DNA of 64,000 nt from CAYTPI01 sp964439625 (GTDB taxonomy: Bacteria; Chloroflexota; Anaerolineae; Aggregatilineales; UBA3940). A program made the translations under genes and the position numbers. The notes beneath the pieces are model-generated. The model was not told the origin of the DNA. It made no database searches and worked only from the letters and a program-made list of their open reading frames with translations. Positions 42,599-51,418 of this stretch are shown in pieces. How positions within the stretch are numbered: position 1 is the first letter of the stretch; every line of letters starts with the position of its first letter. The stretch lies in NCBI GenBank assembly GCA_964439625.1, contig CAYTPI010000015.1, positions 33,143 to 97,142 of the forward strand. Direction: 5' to 3'.

Positions 42599-44356
42599 TT
42601 ACCAACTGCCGCGAGTCTGCAAACCGCTTGTCTTAGCTACTGTGCGGTCTGCCCCATGCTTGACATAATAAATTTCATTTTTAATGATGCGGCGGAGAAT
42701 AGCCACCGCTGAAGCATATGTACCGTCAATGCCCATGTACGACATACTGCCCGCCCCAAGGTTGCTGCCCTTAGTCAACGGTGTGTCAGAGGCATAATGG
42801 ATAATCCCAAGGTCGAGCGGATAGCCATATAATGTCACGATCTCATTGTTGGGATAGCGTTTCGGACGCAGCAGTTCGTAAATCCCAGAAAGATATGGCC
42901 CTGCTTCCATTTCAATGTCGGTGAAGCCTTCTCTGTAGAAGAACTCCATATAATCCTGATTTTGCAGGAATGTCCCCAGGACGGTGACGGCCTTCTGGTT
43001 GTCCAACACGTTGCCGAAGGTCATGTACTCACTGACATCTGCTGCCGTGAAGCAGTTGTCAAACAGATAGGTGTTATTACTATGCTCATCGTGGACGACC
43101 GTCGGAATCATCACATCCCCCACGCGCCCATTCAATGTGGCGGCTTTGCCCATAATATACACACCAGCCAGCCAGTCAATGTTCTCCATGATGCGCGTCA
43201 TGACGCTGTAAGCCGCCATGCCGAGCGGATAGTCAATATTTAGGATGAGCGACTGACTCTCTGAGAGCATCTCAATATCATCTTGCAACAAGCGCGGGTC
43301 GGTATGCCCAGGGTTCAGTGACGCAATCGGGATAACCTGTGCAGCAAGTTCGAATTCGTGACTGTTCAGAATGAATTCGATTTCCTTCTCTCGATAATCC
43401 GCTTCGAGCTCTCCGCCGCCGTGGGCGTCAAAATAAGGCTTCGCTAGATAGTAAAATAGATTGTCCTGATGGATAGGGGCATCGTCATCCGTCAGCTTCT
43501 CATATTCTGCCAACACCGCTTCGTTACCCGGCTCTTTCATAAACGCCAGAATCTCGTCACGCTTACGCAGAGAATAGCCCGTCCATAAGTTGAGTAGGCT
43601 GTGAACGTTGCTGCTAACAAAATAGACGCGCTTGGTTGAGAGATCGCAATTAGGCACGGTGCTCTCAATGTTACGCCACCAAGCGCTCATCGCTTTTTGA
43701 TAGTCTGCAATGGAACCCGCCAACAGCCGCAGCCGCAAGCGCTTTGGTTCCGCAGCGATCAGCTTGAGCATCTCCAAGAGATTGTCGCCCCAGAGTGAAT
43801 TCAAGCGCGCCCAACCTTCTTCAGAAAGCCCTGTGCTGTTCAGGATGCCTTCGATATCCCATTCAGAAAGCTGATAATCATCAGCGAGACCGACAAACCA
43901 GTCTTGCTGACGGCGCAGCGCGTTATGAAGTTTGTTCCACTCAAGTTGATAGGCAGCCAGTGCCGGCATGATATCGTCAATATCGGAGCGGCTGGCGATG
44001 TAGAGGGCCAGTGTCTCCTGCTCGTTATAATAACTGCGGCGGCGGCGGGCAGGCGCACTGACCAACGTCCAATCTTCAACGTGGTAGCCGAAGCGCTCAA
44101 ACACGGAAGTACGCTGACCGAGCAAGATTAAGCTGGTGTCCTTCAAGCAGTCTGGCAAGCGCAGATAGGTGTAAGTCAACGCATCAATGTCCAAGGTGCT
44201 CTCGGCGGCATCATGATGCAGCAGTGATTGTGTGTTCTGGTGCGCCTCTATGATTGTCTCAATGAGGATTTCTGTTGAGCTTCGCAGCAAGGAATAGTAG
44301 GTGTTGGTGTACATGTCAATCAATTGACTGACTGTTTTGGGAATATCACGTTCCAT
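42599..44356 (-). CDS. 585-residue protein of unknown family
   Basis: A mostly helical, soluble protein with no signal or membrane segment. The N-terminal half has long charged helices (STEILIETIIEAHQNTQSLL, EWNKLHNALRRQQDWFVGLAD). The C-terminal 260 residues look globular, with GHTDPRLLQDDIEMLSESQS, HDEHSNNTYLFDNCFTAADV and a Gly-rich GAGSMSYMGIDGTYASAVAI near the end. I did not recognise the family. It is preceded on the same strand by a ParA-containing cluster, but a repeat element and 175 bases separate them, so shared transcription is uncertain. Confidence 0.6.
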   Translation of the reverse strand: MERDIPKTVSQLIDMYTNTYYSLLRSSTEILIETIIEAHQNTQSLLHHDAAESTLDIDALTYTYLRLPDCLKDTSLILLGQRTSVFERFGYHVEDWTLVSAPARRRRSYYNEQETLALYIASRSDIDDIMPALAAYQLEWNKLHNALRRQQDWFVGLADDYQLSEWDIEGILNSTGLSEEGWARLNSLWGDNLLEMLKLIAAEPKRLRLRLLAGSIADYQKAMSAWWRNIESTVPNCDLSTKRVYFVSSNVHSLLNLWTGYSLRKRDEILAFMKEPGNEAVLAEYEKLTDDDAPIHQDNLFYYLAKPYFDAHGGGELEADYREKEIEFILNSHEFELAAQVIPIASLNPGHTDPRLLQDDIEMLSESQSLILNIDYPLGMAAYSVMTRIMENIDWLAGVYIMGKAATLNGRVGDVMIPTVVHDEHSNNTYLFDNCFTAADVSEYMTFGNVLDNQKAVTVLGTFLQNQDYMEFFYREGFTDIEMEAGPYLSGIYELLRPKRYPNNEIVTLYGYPLDLGIIHYASDTPLTKGSNLGAGSMSYMGIDGTYASAVAILRRIIKNEIYYVKHGADRTVAKTSGLQTRGSW

Positions 44357-44458
44357 TGGGGGGCAACCTTTGTTGGTATATTACTGAGCCAATTCAAGCA
44401 CAGTCAGTATACCGAATTTGCGCAGCCTGTGATTTAACAAACACAAAAGTTTTGCATG

Positions 44459-44523
44459 TCACTATATGGGAATGAATCCCCCTATCAATTACTTCTTTGC
44501 AGCGTGGGTCTTCAGGCCCAGGC
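44459..44523. repeat. dispersed element copy 2 (IS200/IS605-end-like hairpins)
   Basis: Second copy of the element at 7749-7815, in the same orientation: TCACTATATGGGAATGAA at the start and GTGGGTCTTCAGGCCCAG at the end, with a variable centre. It sits 8 bases beyond the stop codon of the 44532 gene. In both places the copy lies just past the 3' end of a minus-strand gene. Confidence 0.55.
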
Positions 44524-44531
44524 ACCTCGGA

Positions 44532-44909
44532 TTATTTATCGTTGTCGGGTGTCATATTTTTGGCTTTAATGCGCCCATTGAGGTCCGCCCAGAGGTCCAT
44601 TTTGCTGCCTGCCTTCCGCTTCATGTTAGTCCGGTAGGTAAGGTTGGTTTCTTCACCAACCTTGAGCAACCAGCGCTCTGTCTCAAGGGCATCGAGTGCT
44701 TGTATCAGTTCTGCCTCGGACATCTTGCGATCATCACGAAAGCGCTCAACAGCCTTCTTTAACTCGCTCATTGTCAATTCATATTCACGGATCATCAGCC
44801 GCATAATGCTCTTTTGATGTGCAGGCAGGTGTGCAATATCAACTGGTGAGAGCCCATCATCATCCGAACTCGGCATTCTTTGGGATAAACGATCAAATAC
44901 GCCTGGCAT
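44532..44909 (-). CDS. small helical protein, possibly winged-helix
   Basis: A 125-residue protein. Residues about 30-110 form charged helices, ending in beta-like YRTNMKRKAGSKMDLW, a pattern seen in winged-helix regulators: LPAHQKSIMRLMIREYELT, then SEAELIQALDALETERWLL, then the wing-like EETNLTYRT. DNA binding is inferred from that pattern only. The ATG at 44909 follows AGGAG by eight bases and lies 10 bases after the zinc protein's stop codon; the longer frame to 45023 overlaps that gene. Third gene of the ParA operon. Confidence 0.65.
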   Translation of the reverse strand: MPGVFDRLSQRMPSSDDDGLSPVDIAHLPAHQKSIMRLMIREYELTMSELKKAVERFRDDRKMSEAELIQALDALETERWLLKVGEETNLTYRTNMKRKAGSKMDLWADLNGRIKAKNMTPDNDK

Positions 44910-44919
44910 GGTCTGGCTC

Positions 44920-45135
44920 CTAAAATAGCTCTGGCATTGGGATCGGCTCTGGCTGAGGCTCACAGATACCGCACCAAATTGCTTTACCAACTGCAAGCCC
45001 TTTGGGGGTGTTGTTTGCCCCAACGTACATCGTCAGAAACGACGACATTTGGATCGCACAGTCCTTACAAGTAAACCGCCCACAGAAGTTACAGGCAGCT
45101 TGGGCGGGTTTATCCCCGCAGTCCCAACAATTCAT
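44920..45135 (-). CDS. small zinc-finger protein (B-box-like)
   Basis: A 71-residue protein with four cysteine pairs: CWDC (3, 6), CNFC (15, 18), CKDC (23, 26) and CGIC (55, 58). The first part, ACNFCGRFTCKDC, resembles a B-box or double zinc-ribbon, used for protein contacts. Its ATG overlaps the ParA stop codon by one base (TAATG), so the two are made together. Role unknown; probably an adaptor of the ParA-like ATPase. Confidence 0.75.
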   Translation of the reverse strand: MNCWDCGDKPAQAACNFCGRFTCKDCAIQMSSFLTMYVGANNTPKGLAVGKAIWCGICEPQPEPIPMPELF

Positions 45136-45914
45136 TATTCATTTTCCAATAGTGCATTGACAACATCAATAATCCCGCGTGACCAAGGGTGATCGGGGTA
45201 AATCAAGGAGAAAATATCGCCACTAGCCACCTCGACGATATCCTCCGTAAACGGCATGATGCCCGCTACTGGTACGTTGTAGATGTTTTGAATGTCCTCG
45301 CGCAGCGCATTGAAATCATACCTCATCAAGGCCTTGTTGACGGCAATATACATACGCGGCACATCCAACTGACGAGCGATATCGACGGTGACCGCTGTCC
45401 CTTGGAAGTCTTGTTGGTCAGGGCGCATCAACAAGATCAGCACGTCTGACAAAGAAACGGAAAGCAGAGTCTCATCGTTTAAGCCTGGGTGAGTATCGAT
45501 GAACAGATAATCCAATTCAAAATTACGGCGGAAGTCACGCAGGCCCTTGATCAACTTGTTAACATCATAGCCATCACGCACTACCGCGGTGATTTCGTTG
45601 CCGCTCATGCTGGAGGGCAGCAGCCATAGGTTTTTGCCCTCAATCTTTTTACGGCCTTCGACCATTTGCTCGGCTCCTCCAACGGAATAGACCGCCTCTT
45701 CGATGGTACACTCACCGCGCAGATACTCATTCAGTGAATGCTTCATCTCGCTGGGATCAAGGCCAAACAGAACGTGGATACCGGGAGATTGAATATCAGT
45801 ATCGACGACGCCAACACGCTTACCACGAATTGCCATCTGGCTGGCGAGGTTTGCTGTTGAGTTCGACTTCCCCGTTCCGCCTCGGAAGGAGTGGATTGAA
45901 ACTATCTGAGCCAT
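45135..45914 (-). CDS. ParA/MinD-family ATPase
   Basis: A 259-residue P-loop ATPase. The deviant Walker A is FRGGTGKSN at residues 10-18, with Arg in place of the signature Lys of XKGGXXK[ST]. Switch I and II follow in VVDTDIQSPGIHVLFGLD and YLFIDTHPGLNDETL. The family uses ATP-driven dimerisation to position DNA, divisome or pilus parts; Tad pilus CpaE/TadZ proteins also belong here, and this genome has Tad parts. There is no receiver domain as in CpaE and no obvious membrane-binding C-terminal helix. Second gene after a lipoprotein on the same strand. Confidence 0.85.
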   Translation of the reverse strand: MAQIVSIHSFRGGTGKSNSTANLASQMAIRGKRVGVVDTDIQSPGIHVLFGLDPSEMKHSLNEYLRGECTIEEAVYSVGGAEQMVEGRKKIEGKNLWLLPSSMSGNEITAVVRDGYDVNKLIKGLRDFRRNFELDYLFIDTHPGLNDETLLSVSLSDVLILLMRPDQQDFQGTAVTVDIARQLDVPRMYIAVNKALMRYDFNALREDIQNIYNVPVAGIMPFTEDIVEVASGDIFSLIYPDHPWSRGIIDVVNALLENE

Positions 45915-45956
45915 GAATATGCACTTTCCTGAAGTAGGTTGTTGATCATTCTAGAG

Positions 45957-46532
45957 CTATCTTTCAGCGACGCCCTCAATTGTCACAACGTCGTTATCGA
46001 TTGTGACAGCAGTGTAAGTGACTGTCCCGTCAAAATCAACGCTTTGAGCCGATAACGCTCGCGTCAATTCCGCGTCAATTTCAGCTGTCACTTCTTGCGG
46101 CAGCGCAACGCTGATATTCTCATTGGCAATTTCAGCTTGCTGTGTCTCAACCTGTAAATCACCGTTAACTACGTTAATCGCAAAATCAAGCATGACGCCG
46201 ACCGTGGGCCGATTTGGGAGGTCAAACGTAAAATCATACGTCAGCCGGGCCAATCCGTCATCAAAATTCAAGTTGATGTCACTAATTGAGTCGTCTGCCG
46301 CTTGTTCGACGAATTCCTGCACCAACACCGCTTCTACTTGATCTTCCGTTAATGTTAAGATGAAAGGGACGCCTGGTTGTGTTAGCGCAGCCAACCAATC
46401 TTTTTCGAGCGAAGCGACATCTGTGCCACCGCTATTAACTTCAATAGTGCGAGTGCCAAAGCCGCCTGAACCACCCGCACAAGCTATACCAGCAAATATA
46501 GTAACAGCAGCAGCAATCAGTAAGTGTTTCAT
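45957..46532 (-). CDS. putative lipoprotein
   Basis: A 191-residue exported protein: signal peptide with lipobox-like GIAC (cysteine at residue 18), then a beta-rich domain with alternating hydrophobic strands, including LARLTYDFTFDLPNRPTVGV and ISVALPQEVTAEIDAELTRAL. No catalytic motif and no recognised family. It sits between the cNMP-binding protein and the ParA-type ATPase in one minus-strand series. Confidence 0.65.
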   Translation of the reverse strand: MKHLLIAAAVTIFAGIACAGGSGGFGTRTIEVNSGGTDVASLEKDWLAALTQPGVPFILTLTEDQVEAVLVQEFVEQAADDSISDINLNFDDGLARLTYDFTFDLPNRPTVGVMLDFAINVVNGDLQVETQQAEIANENISVALPQEVTAEIDAELTRALSAQSVDFDGTVTYTAVTIDNDVVTIEGVAER

Positions 46533-46555
46533 TACAATCCTTTATCTTGACAATA

Positions 46556-47737
46556 CTAGGAGTCTGATGACTCTTCGTTGTCGATCTCATCGCGCAGTTG
46601 TTTGCGCAGCTCGCCGATATTGGTCTGTAGTTCTGTGAAAAAGTTGGTGTTGGTGATAGTCTCGACATCTTCTTCGCGCTTGGTTTCATCAATCTGAATA
46701 CGTAAGCGCAGCACTTCACTCTTGAGTTTTTCTTCACGCTCTTTGACGGCCTCAATCGATGAGAAGAACGATGACAGGAAGCGCGTCACCCGCGACTCGA
46801 GCGTTTCATCGTCAGCAGCACGTGTCTGCTCGCTTTTAATCTCTTTCAGCACCCGCTCGTAGTGGCCCTCTGCCACCTGACGGCTCCACTCACTGAGCTG
46901 TTCGAGGTAGGTGGTTGCCAGCCGCAGACGCCCGTTAATAGCTCGTGTTGTTTCAAGGGCGGCCTTTGGGTACTTGGTGATGAAGTCAATGTAGGCATCG
47001 CGCCCAAGCGTGAAAAGATACGCATCGGTAACACCTCGGACACTAGCAGTACGCGGGGCATCGTCTAAAAGGGCGATCTCACCGATGGCTTCACCTGGGC
47101 CACACTGGTTCAGAATCAAGTCTTCTCCACCTGGGTTGCTGACGTAAATATCCAGCCAGCCGCTGTTGACAATGTAAAGCTGATCACCTGAGTCGCCTTT
47201 CTCAAAGAGCACTTCGCCCTTCCGTAAGGTGTGCCGCTGAATGTGTTCGATCAGGTGTTCTAGGTGTTCGTCTTGCATCCCTTGGAAAATATCCAAGCGG
47301 CGCAGTGTCACTAGCATATAATCAAGGCGCATCCGCTCAGATATCTCACGAATGTTGTCAATAATCGCTTTGGGTTGTGACGCAATTACCTCAGCAAAAG
47401 CTTCAGCACTCAAATGCCTGACGGTTGACTTCGCGATGGCCTTAACCGAGGCCGCTCGGTTTTGCTTATCCAACAGGGAAATTTCACCGAGCACATCGCC
47501 AGCCGTGGCAGTCGTAACAACAATATCTTCCTGGAGCGGATTGGGGTTCCCAAAAAAGATGTTAAGTGCTCCATCTTCGACGATGTACATCCCATCGCTT
47601 TCGTCCCCCATATGAAAGAGAAAGTCACCAGCCTCAATGACTCGTGCCTCCATCTTTTTAACCAGTTGCCGGCGCGTGGAGTCATCAAGTGGTTCGAACA
47701 ACCTAATTTTTGCTAAGGCAGACTGTAGGTTAGTCAT
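46556..47737 (-). CDS. double cyclic-nucleotide-binding protein with coiled coil
   Basis: A 393-residue protein. Two CNB (Crp/PKA-type) domains lie at about residues 15-130 and 135-250; each keeps the phosphate-binding cassette: GDVLGEISLLDKQNRAASVKA and GEAIGEIALLDDAPRTASVRG, with the conserved Arg in RAAS/RTAS. The C-terminal part (about 300-390) is a charged coiled coil, not an HTH, so it is not a transcription factor. The start overlaps the end of the PrsW gene by eight bases, indicating translational coupling. Confidence 0.88.
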   Translation of the reverse strand: MTNLQSALAKIRLFEPLDDSTRRQLVKKMEARVIEAGDFLFHMGDESDGMYIVEDGALNIFFGNPNPLQEDIVVTTATAGDVLGEISLLDKQNRAASVKAIAKSTVRHLSAEAFAEVIASQPKAIIDNIREISERMRLDYMLVTLRRLDIFQGMQDEHLEHLIEHIQRHTLRKGEVLFEKGDSGDQLYIVNSGWLDIYVSNPGGEDLILNQCGPGEAIGEIALLDDAPRTASVRGVTDAYLFTLGRDAYIDFITKYPKAALETTRAINGRLRLATTYLEQLSEWSRQVAEGHYERVLKEIKSEQTRAADDETLESRVTRFLSSFFSSIEAVKEREEKLKSEVLRLRIQIDETKREEDVETITNTNFFTELQTNIGELRKQLRDEIDNEESSDS

Positions 47738-48872
47738 TGAGGTCTGTCTCTATCTGCTCGGAAGAGTCATTTGCCGCGGAAGCTGTTACGACGCGGGTTG
47801 ATAAGGTGTCAAACAAGTTGAACCCGGTGCTGTTGGCTTTGACTTCTGCGATACGGGTGTCAAGGTCAAAGTACATAGAGGGAATACCTTCCTCAGGAAT
47901 CAACATACGTACTGTTACCATCACGTATGACCCTACCTGCTGCCGGAGTGCATCCATCGCTAACTTAGTTTCTTCGACCAACTTTAGCTGTTGTTCGCGT
48001 TGTTTGCCTTCCGCAAGGTTCAAGAGTTGTTTGCGGTAGATACCAAGCTGCGCCTGCTTTAATAGAAACGCTTCGACCTGTTCAGTTTTCTCAGACCCAA
48101 ACAAATCATAGATTGGCTTCAAGACCTCGCTCAGGTTCGACATGCTATCAACCACTTTAGCCTCGCGACTGGTCACCCGATCCGCTTCACCAAGGTGGTC
48201 CTGAATCCACTCACGAGCGTCTGCCAGCCCACGCCGGATCATATAGTAGATGAACAGTGCCCCACCGATGCCAACAGTCGCTGCATAGGCAACCAGCAAG
48301 CCACTACTTACACGGGTCACGAGGTTGTTAAAGCCGACGTGTAATGCCATCGCTAATACAATGCCAGTTGCGACTATCGCCCAGGTATCAAAGCCTTTTC
48401 TGGCCTTGCCGTACCCCAAGGCTATGCCGATCAAAGCGCTGGCGGTCGCATGCATCAGGTTGGTAGAAATGACGCGGGCCACAGCAACATCGAGTGCAAA
48501 GCCTAGATTATCGAAGATGTAGTAATAGTTCTCGACAACCGCAAAGCCGATGCCCACCGCAAACCCATAGATAGCACCATCGACAAAGTATTGGAACCGT
48601 GCCCGACGAACCAGGATGACAAGCATGACTCCCTTGAGTATCTCTTCAATGACCGGCGCGGAAAAGCGGCGGAACTGATCAACTGTGACCATGCCGCTCC
48701 GCATCATTTCTGTGTTGACCACAAAGGCAAGGCCGAAGCAGGCAACCCCCCAAACCACACAAGCAATGATGTAGTAGGGTGCCGTTGTCGCGTAGAGGTT
48801 GCGCGTAAAAATCACATATAGAACCACAACGGGAATGGCTGTAGCAATAACTAAAGCAATGACTGTAAGCAT
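47730..48872 (-). CDS. PrsW-family intramembrane protease
   Basis: A 380-residue protein with about seven membrane helices in its first 230 residues. The PrsW motifs are present: APVIEEILKGVML (the EExxK active-site pair), YGFAVGIGFAVVEN and LMHATASALIG (His), and a later ALHVGFNN. In Bacillus, PrsW cleaves the anti-sigma factor RsiW. A long cytosolic C-terminal tail of about 150 residues with charged helices is extra. The gene starts the minus-strand series that continues with the cNMP-binding protein, so cAMP/cGMP-type signals and membrane proteolysis may be linked. Confidence 0.87.
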   Translation of the reverse strand: MLTVIALVIATAIPVVVLYVIFTRNLYATTAPYYIIACVVWGVACFGLAFVVNTEMMRSGMVTVDQFRRFSAPVIEEILKGVMLVILVRRARFQYFVDGAIYGFAVGIGFAVVENYYYIFDNLGFALDVAVARVISTNLMHATASALIGIALGYGKARKGFDTWAIVATGIVLAMALHVGFNNLVTRVSSGLLVAYAATVGIGGALFIYYMIRRGLADAREWIQDHLGEADRVTSREAKVVDSMSNLSEVLKPIYDLFGSEKTEQVEAFLLKQAQLGIYRKQLLNLAEGKQREQQLKLVEETKLAMDALRQQVGSYVMVTVRMLIPEEGIPSMYFDLDTRIAEVKANSTGFNLFDTLSTRVVTASAANDSSEQIETDLND

Positions 48873-48981
48873 GCTGCCATAATACTTAAGAACCGTGCGT
48901 TGGGCAATCTAAGAATTTCGTCTGAGCGAGCGATCCTTGCTATTCTCTACTTTAGCAGAGCGCTAACGCAGAGCAACATGT

Positions 48982-49503
48982 ATGCCATCAGCTAAATTTA
49001 AGCCTAATATCATTCTTACTGGATTTATGGGTACCGGGAAGACCACCGTCGCTGAACTAATTGCTGAGCGACTGGATATGGAGCTAATTAGTATTGATGA
49101 CCAAATCACAGCGGTGGCAGGTAAGCCAATTGACCAGATTTTTACTGAGGACGGCGAAGTTACCTTCCGACAACTAGAGGCTGACATTTGTCGCCGAGCA
49201 GTAGACGGAACCAACCGGGTGGTTTCAACGGGGGGCGGCACGCTGATCAATGATGAGACACGGGCCTACTGCCTTGAACGTGGCACGGTGATTTGCCTAA
49301 CAGCCAGCTTTGGTGAACTTGTCAAGCGAGTCGGCTGTGATGATGCCGCCCGTCCGCTCTTTCAGAATCCGCAGCAAGCTCGGAAGCTCTACGAAGCACG
49401 CAGGCCAATCTACGACAGTCTGCCTAATCAAGTCGATACGACTGGACGAACCCCCCAGCAGATCAGCGAGGAGATCATTACTATATGCCAACAACACAGT
49501 TAG
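48982..49503 (+). CDS. aroK: shikimate kinase
   Basis: A 173-residue kinase that phosphorylates shikimate at O3. The P-loop GFMGTGKTT is at residues 14-22, followed by SIDDQI (shikimate/Mg-binding Asp), FRQLEADICRR and STGGGTLI, the conserved glycine-rich motif, then RPLFQNP. It overlaps the aroB start by 19 bases, so the two are co-translated. Complete and typical in length. Confidence 0.93.
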   Translation: MPSAKFKPNIILTGFMGTGKTTVAELIAERLDMELISIDDQITAVAGKPIDQIFTEDGEVTFRQLEADICRRAVDGTNRVVSTGGGTLINDETRAYCLERGTVICLTASFGELVKRVGCDDAARPLFQNPQQARKLYEARRPIYDSLPNQVDTTGRTPQQISEEIITICQQHS

Positions 49504-50549
49504 AGGTCATCGGAGTAAGCGACTATCCCATCGTCGTTGGCGGGGGCACCCTCTATAATCACTTGCCGACCTTTACTAACACACGCGATTATTCCCAGGT
49601 TGCAATCATCACTAATGAAGACCTTGCCCCGTTATATGGCAACAAACTGAGCACATACATTGACAACAGCTTTGTGATCACCATGCCCGTCGGTGAGGAA
49701 CACAAAACACTCGGTACACTGGCAGCGATCTACAACTACCTCGTTGAAAACAATGTTGACCGCCGTTCGGCTGTTATTGCGCTTGGCGGCGGCGTTGTAA
49801 CGGATACAGCTGGCTTTGCAGCGGCATCTTTCATGCGTGGCATTGATCTTATACAAGCGCCTACCAGCCTACTCGCTATGGTTGATGCGGCAGTTGGCGG
49901 AAAAACGGGCGTTGATCTACCGCAAGGGAAGAACCTCGTCGGGGCCTTTAAAGACCCTGAAGCTGTCTTTGCCGATACGAACGTCTTACAAACGCTGCCA
50001 GAGGTTGAGTTTCAATGTGGGATGGCAGAGGTGATCAAGGCTGGCATTATTGGTGATCGAACCTTGTTCGAGATGGTTGAAGCTGGACAACTAGGCTCAA
50101 TTGCGCCGATCATTGAGCGCGCACTGCGTGTAAAAATTGACATTGTACAGCGCGACCGGCTGGAGAGCGGCGTCCGAGCACATCTCAACTTGGGCCATAC
50201 CATCGCCCATGCGCTTGAACTCGTCAGCAGCTACCGCTTCCGGCATGGCGAAGCCGTCGCGATTGGCCTAGTCGCTGGCGCTAAGCTGGCACAACGGCTG
50301 GGCCTGTGCGAGGCTGTGCTCGTCGAGCGCATCAAGGCCACGGTTGCGGCGGTTGGCCTGCCAACCTATTTTTCTGGCTTTGACCCGGAAGACCTTTGGC
50401 AGGCAATGCACCACGACAAGAAGTGGCACCATGGCGTATCATTCTTTGTTTTACCGCGAGCCATCGGGCAGGTTGAGTCCATCGAAGGTGTTGAGAAACA
50501 ACCCGTCATTGAGGTTTTGCACGCAGTTCAACAAGAAGGGGCGGTGTAA
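49485..50549 (+). CDS. aroB: 3-dehydroquinate synthase
   Basis: A 354-residue NAD-dependent enzyme converting DAHP to 3-dehydroquinate. Visible: PVGEEHKTLGTL, ALGGGVVTDTAGFAAASFMR, IDLIQAPTSLLAMVDAAVGG with KTGVD, and the zinc-binding HxxxH-like LNLGHTIAHALE and RHGEAVAIG. Second gene of the aroK-aroB-aroQ operon; the aroQ ribosome-binding site overlaps its end. Confidence 0.95.
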   Translation: MPTTQLEVIGVSDYPIVVGGGTLYNHLPTFTNTRDYSQVAIITNEDLAPLYGNKLSTYIDNSFVITMPVGEEHKTLGTLAAIYNYLVENNVDRRSAVIALGGGVVTDTAGFAAASFMRGIDLIQAPTSLLAMVDAAVGGKTGVDLPQGKNLVGAFKDPEAVFADTNVLQTLPEVEFQCGMAEVIKAGIIGDRTLFEMVEAGQLGSIAPIIERALRVKIDIVQRDRLESGVRAHLNLGHTIAHALELVSSYRFRHGEAVAIGLVAGAKLAQRLGLCEAVLVERIKATVAAVGLPTYFSGFDPEDLWQAMHHDKKWHHGVSFFVLPRAIGQVESIEGVEKQPVIEVLHAVQQEGAV

Positions 50550-50550
50550 G

Positions 50551-50991
50551 ATGAACATTCTAATTGTCAATGGCCCGAACCTGAATCTGCTGGGCACCCG
50601 TGAACCTGCCGTGTATGGCTCGATGACTTTGCCCGATCTCATTGAGCGCCTGCAAACTTTCGCCGCTGAGCACGACATCATCATCAGGGCTTTTCAAAGT
50701 AACTCTGAGGGGGCCTTGATCAGTGCGCTGCATGAGGCCCGCGGCTGGGCGGATGGCATTGTGATCAACCCCGGTGGCTACACCCACACTAGTATCGCCC
50801 TACGCGACGCGATCACGTCAGTTGAAATCCCAACCATCGAAGTGCATCTCTCGAATGTGCACGCCCGCGAAAGCTTCCGGCACACCTCTCTGACGGCGGG
50901 TGCCTGCTGGGGGCAGATCAGTGGATTGGGTTGGGTAGGCTATCAACTGGCGATGCAAGCACTACTTCAGCGGCAGGAACAAGGCTCATAG
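50551..50991 (+). CDS. aroQ: type II 3-dehydroquinate dehydratase
   Basis: A 146-residue dodecameric-type dehydroquinase. NGPNLNLLGTREPAVYG carries the catalytic Arg and Tyr, FQSNSEG, INPGGYTHTS (catalytic His) and EVHLSN follow. The ATG at 50551 lies one base after the aroB stop, with AAGGGGCGG before it; a longer frame from 50344 inside aroB is spurious. Confidence 0.94.
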   Translation: MNILIVNGPNLNLLGTREPAVYGSMTLPDLIERLQTFAAEHDIIIRAFQSNSEGALISALHEARGWADGIVINPGGYTHTSIALRDAITSVEIPTIEVHLSNVHARESFRHTSLTAGACWGQISGLGWVGYQLAMQALLQRQEQGS

Positions 50992-51248
50992 TACAAAGTT
51001 ACTATTACGCTCGATACAGGTAAACAGAGTGTTAAAGGTGCTTTAAGTGATGCGCATGAAGTCCTATACTTCAAGGTTAAATGACCGCGCCCAAGTTGAC
51101 CGGTTTCAACTGCATCAGGTTTATAACGAAATTTAATGTTGCTGAAACACGTTTGTAATGCCTTAAGTCTTGCTTCTTTAAATCAGACCAACTAAACTAC
51201 CAACAGTTGATAATTTTTATCGGGCAAATTGCCCACAGGAGTAACAAG

Positions 51249-51395
51249 ATGTTATATCTACCACGCGAAGAGGGTCAGGGTCTCGTAGAGTACGCACTTA
51301 TCCTCGTTCTCGTTGCTGTCGTCGTCATCGTCATTCTGGCGTTGCTTGGCCCAGCAATTGGTAACGTCTTCTCTGCAGTTCTCGAACAACTCTAA
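51249..51395 (+). CDS. Flp/Fap-type pilin
   Basis: A 48-residue prepilin. The GQGLVEYALILVLVAVVVIV core is the classic Flp motif: processing after Gly, then Glu5 and a hydrophobic helix. The ATG at 51249 follows CAGGAG; an earlier in-frame start at 51207 would break the short leader typical of Flp and is rejected. It would be cleaved by a TadV-type prepilin peptidase and polymerised by a Tad secretion system, whose motor genes are not in this window. A GC-rich terminator follows. Confidence 0.9.
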   Translation: MLYLPREEGQGLVEYALILVLVAVVVIVILALLGPAIGNVFSAVLEQL

Positions 51396-51418
51396 GAGAA
51401 ACGTTGTTATCAACAACA

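Noticed and set aside
45024..45135. Longer version of the 44532 gene starting at 45023
   Set aside because: It would overlap the zinc-protein gene in another frame; ATG 44909 has AGGAG at the right distance.
50344..50550. 69-codon extension before aroQ in the same frame
   Set aside because: It lies inside aroB; the ATG at 50551 has a proper ribosome-binding site and the family N-terminus.
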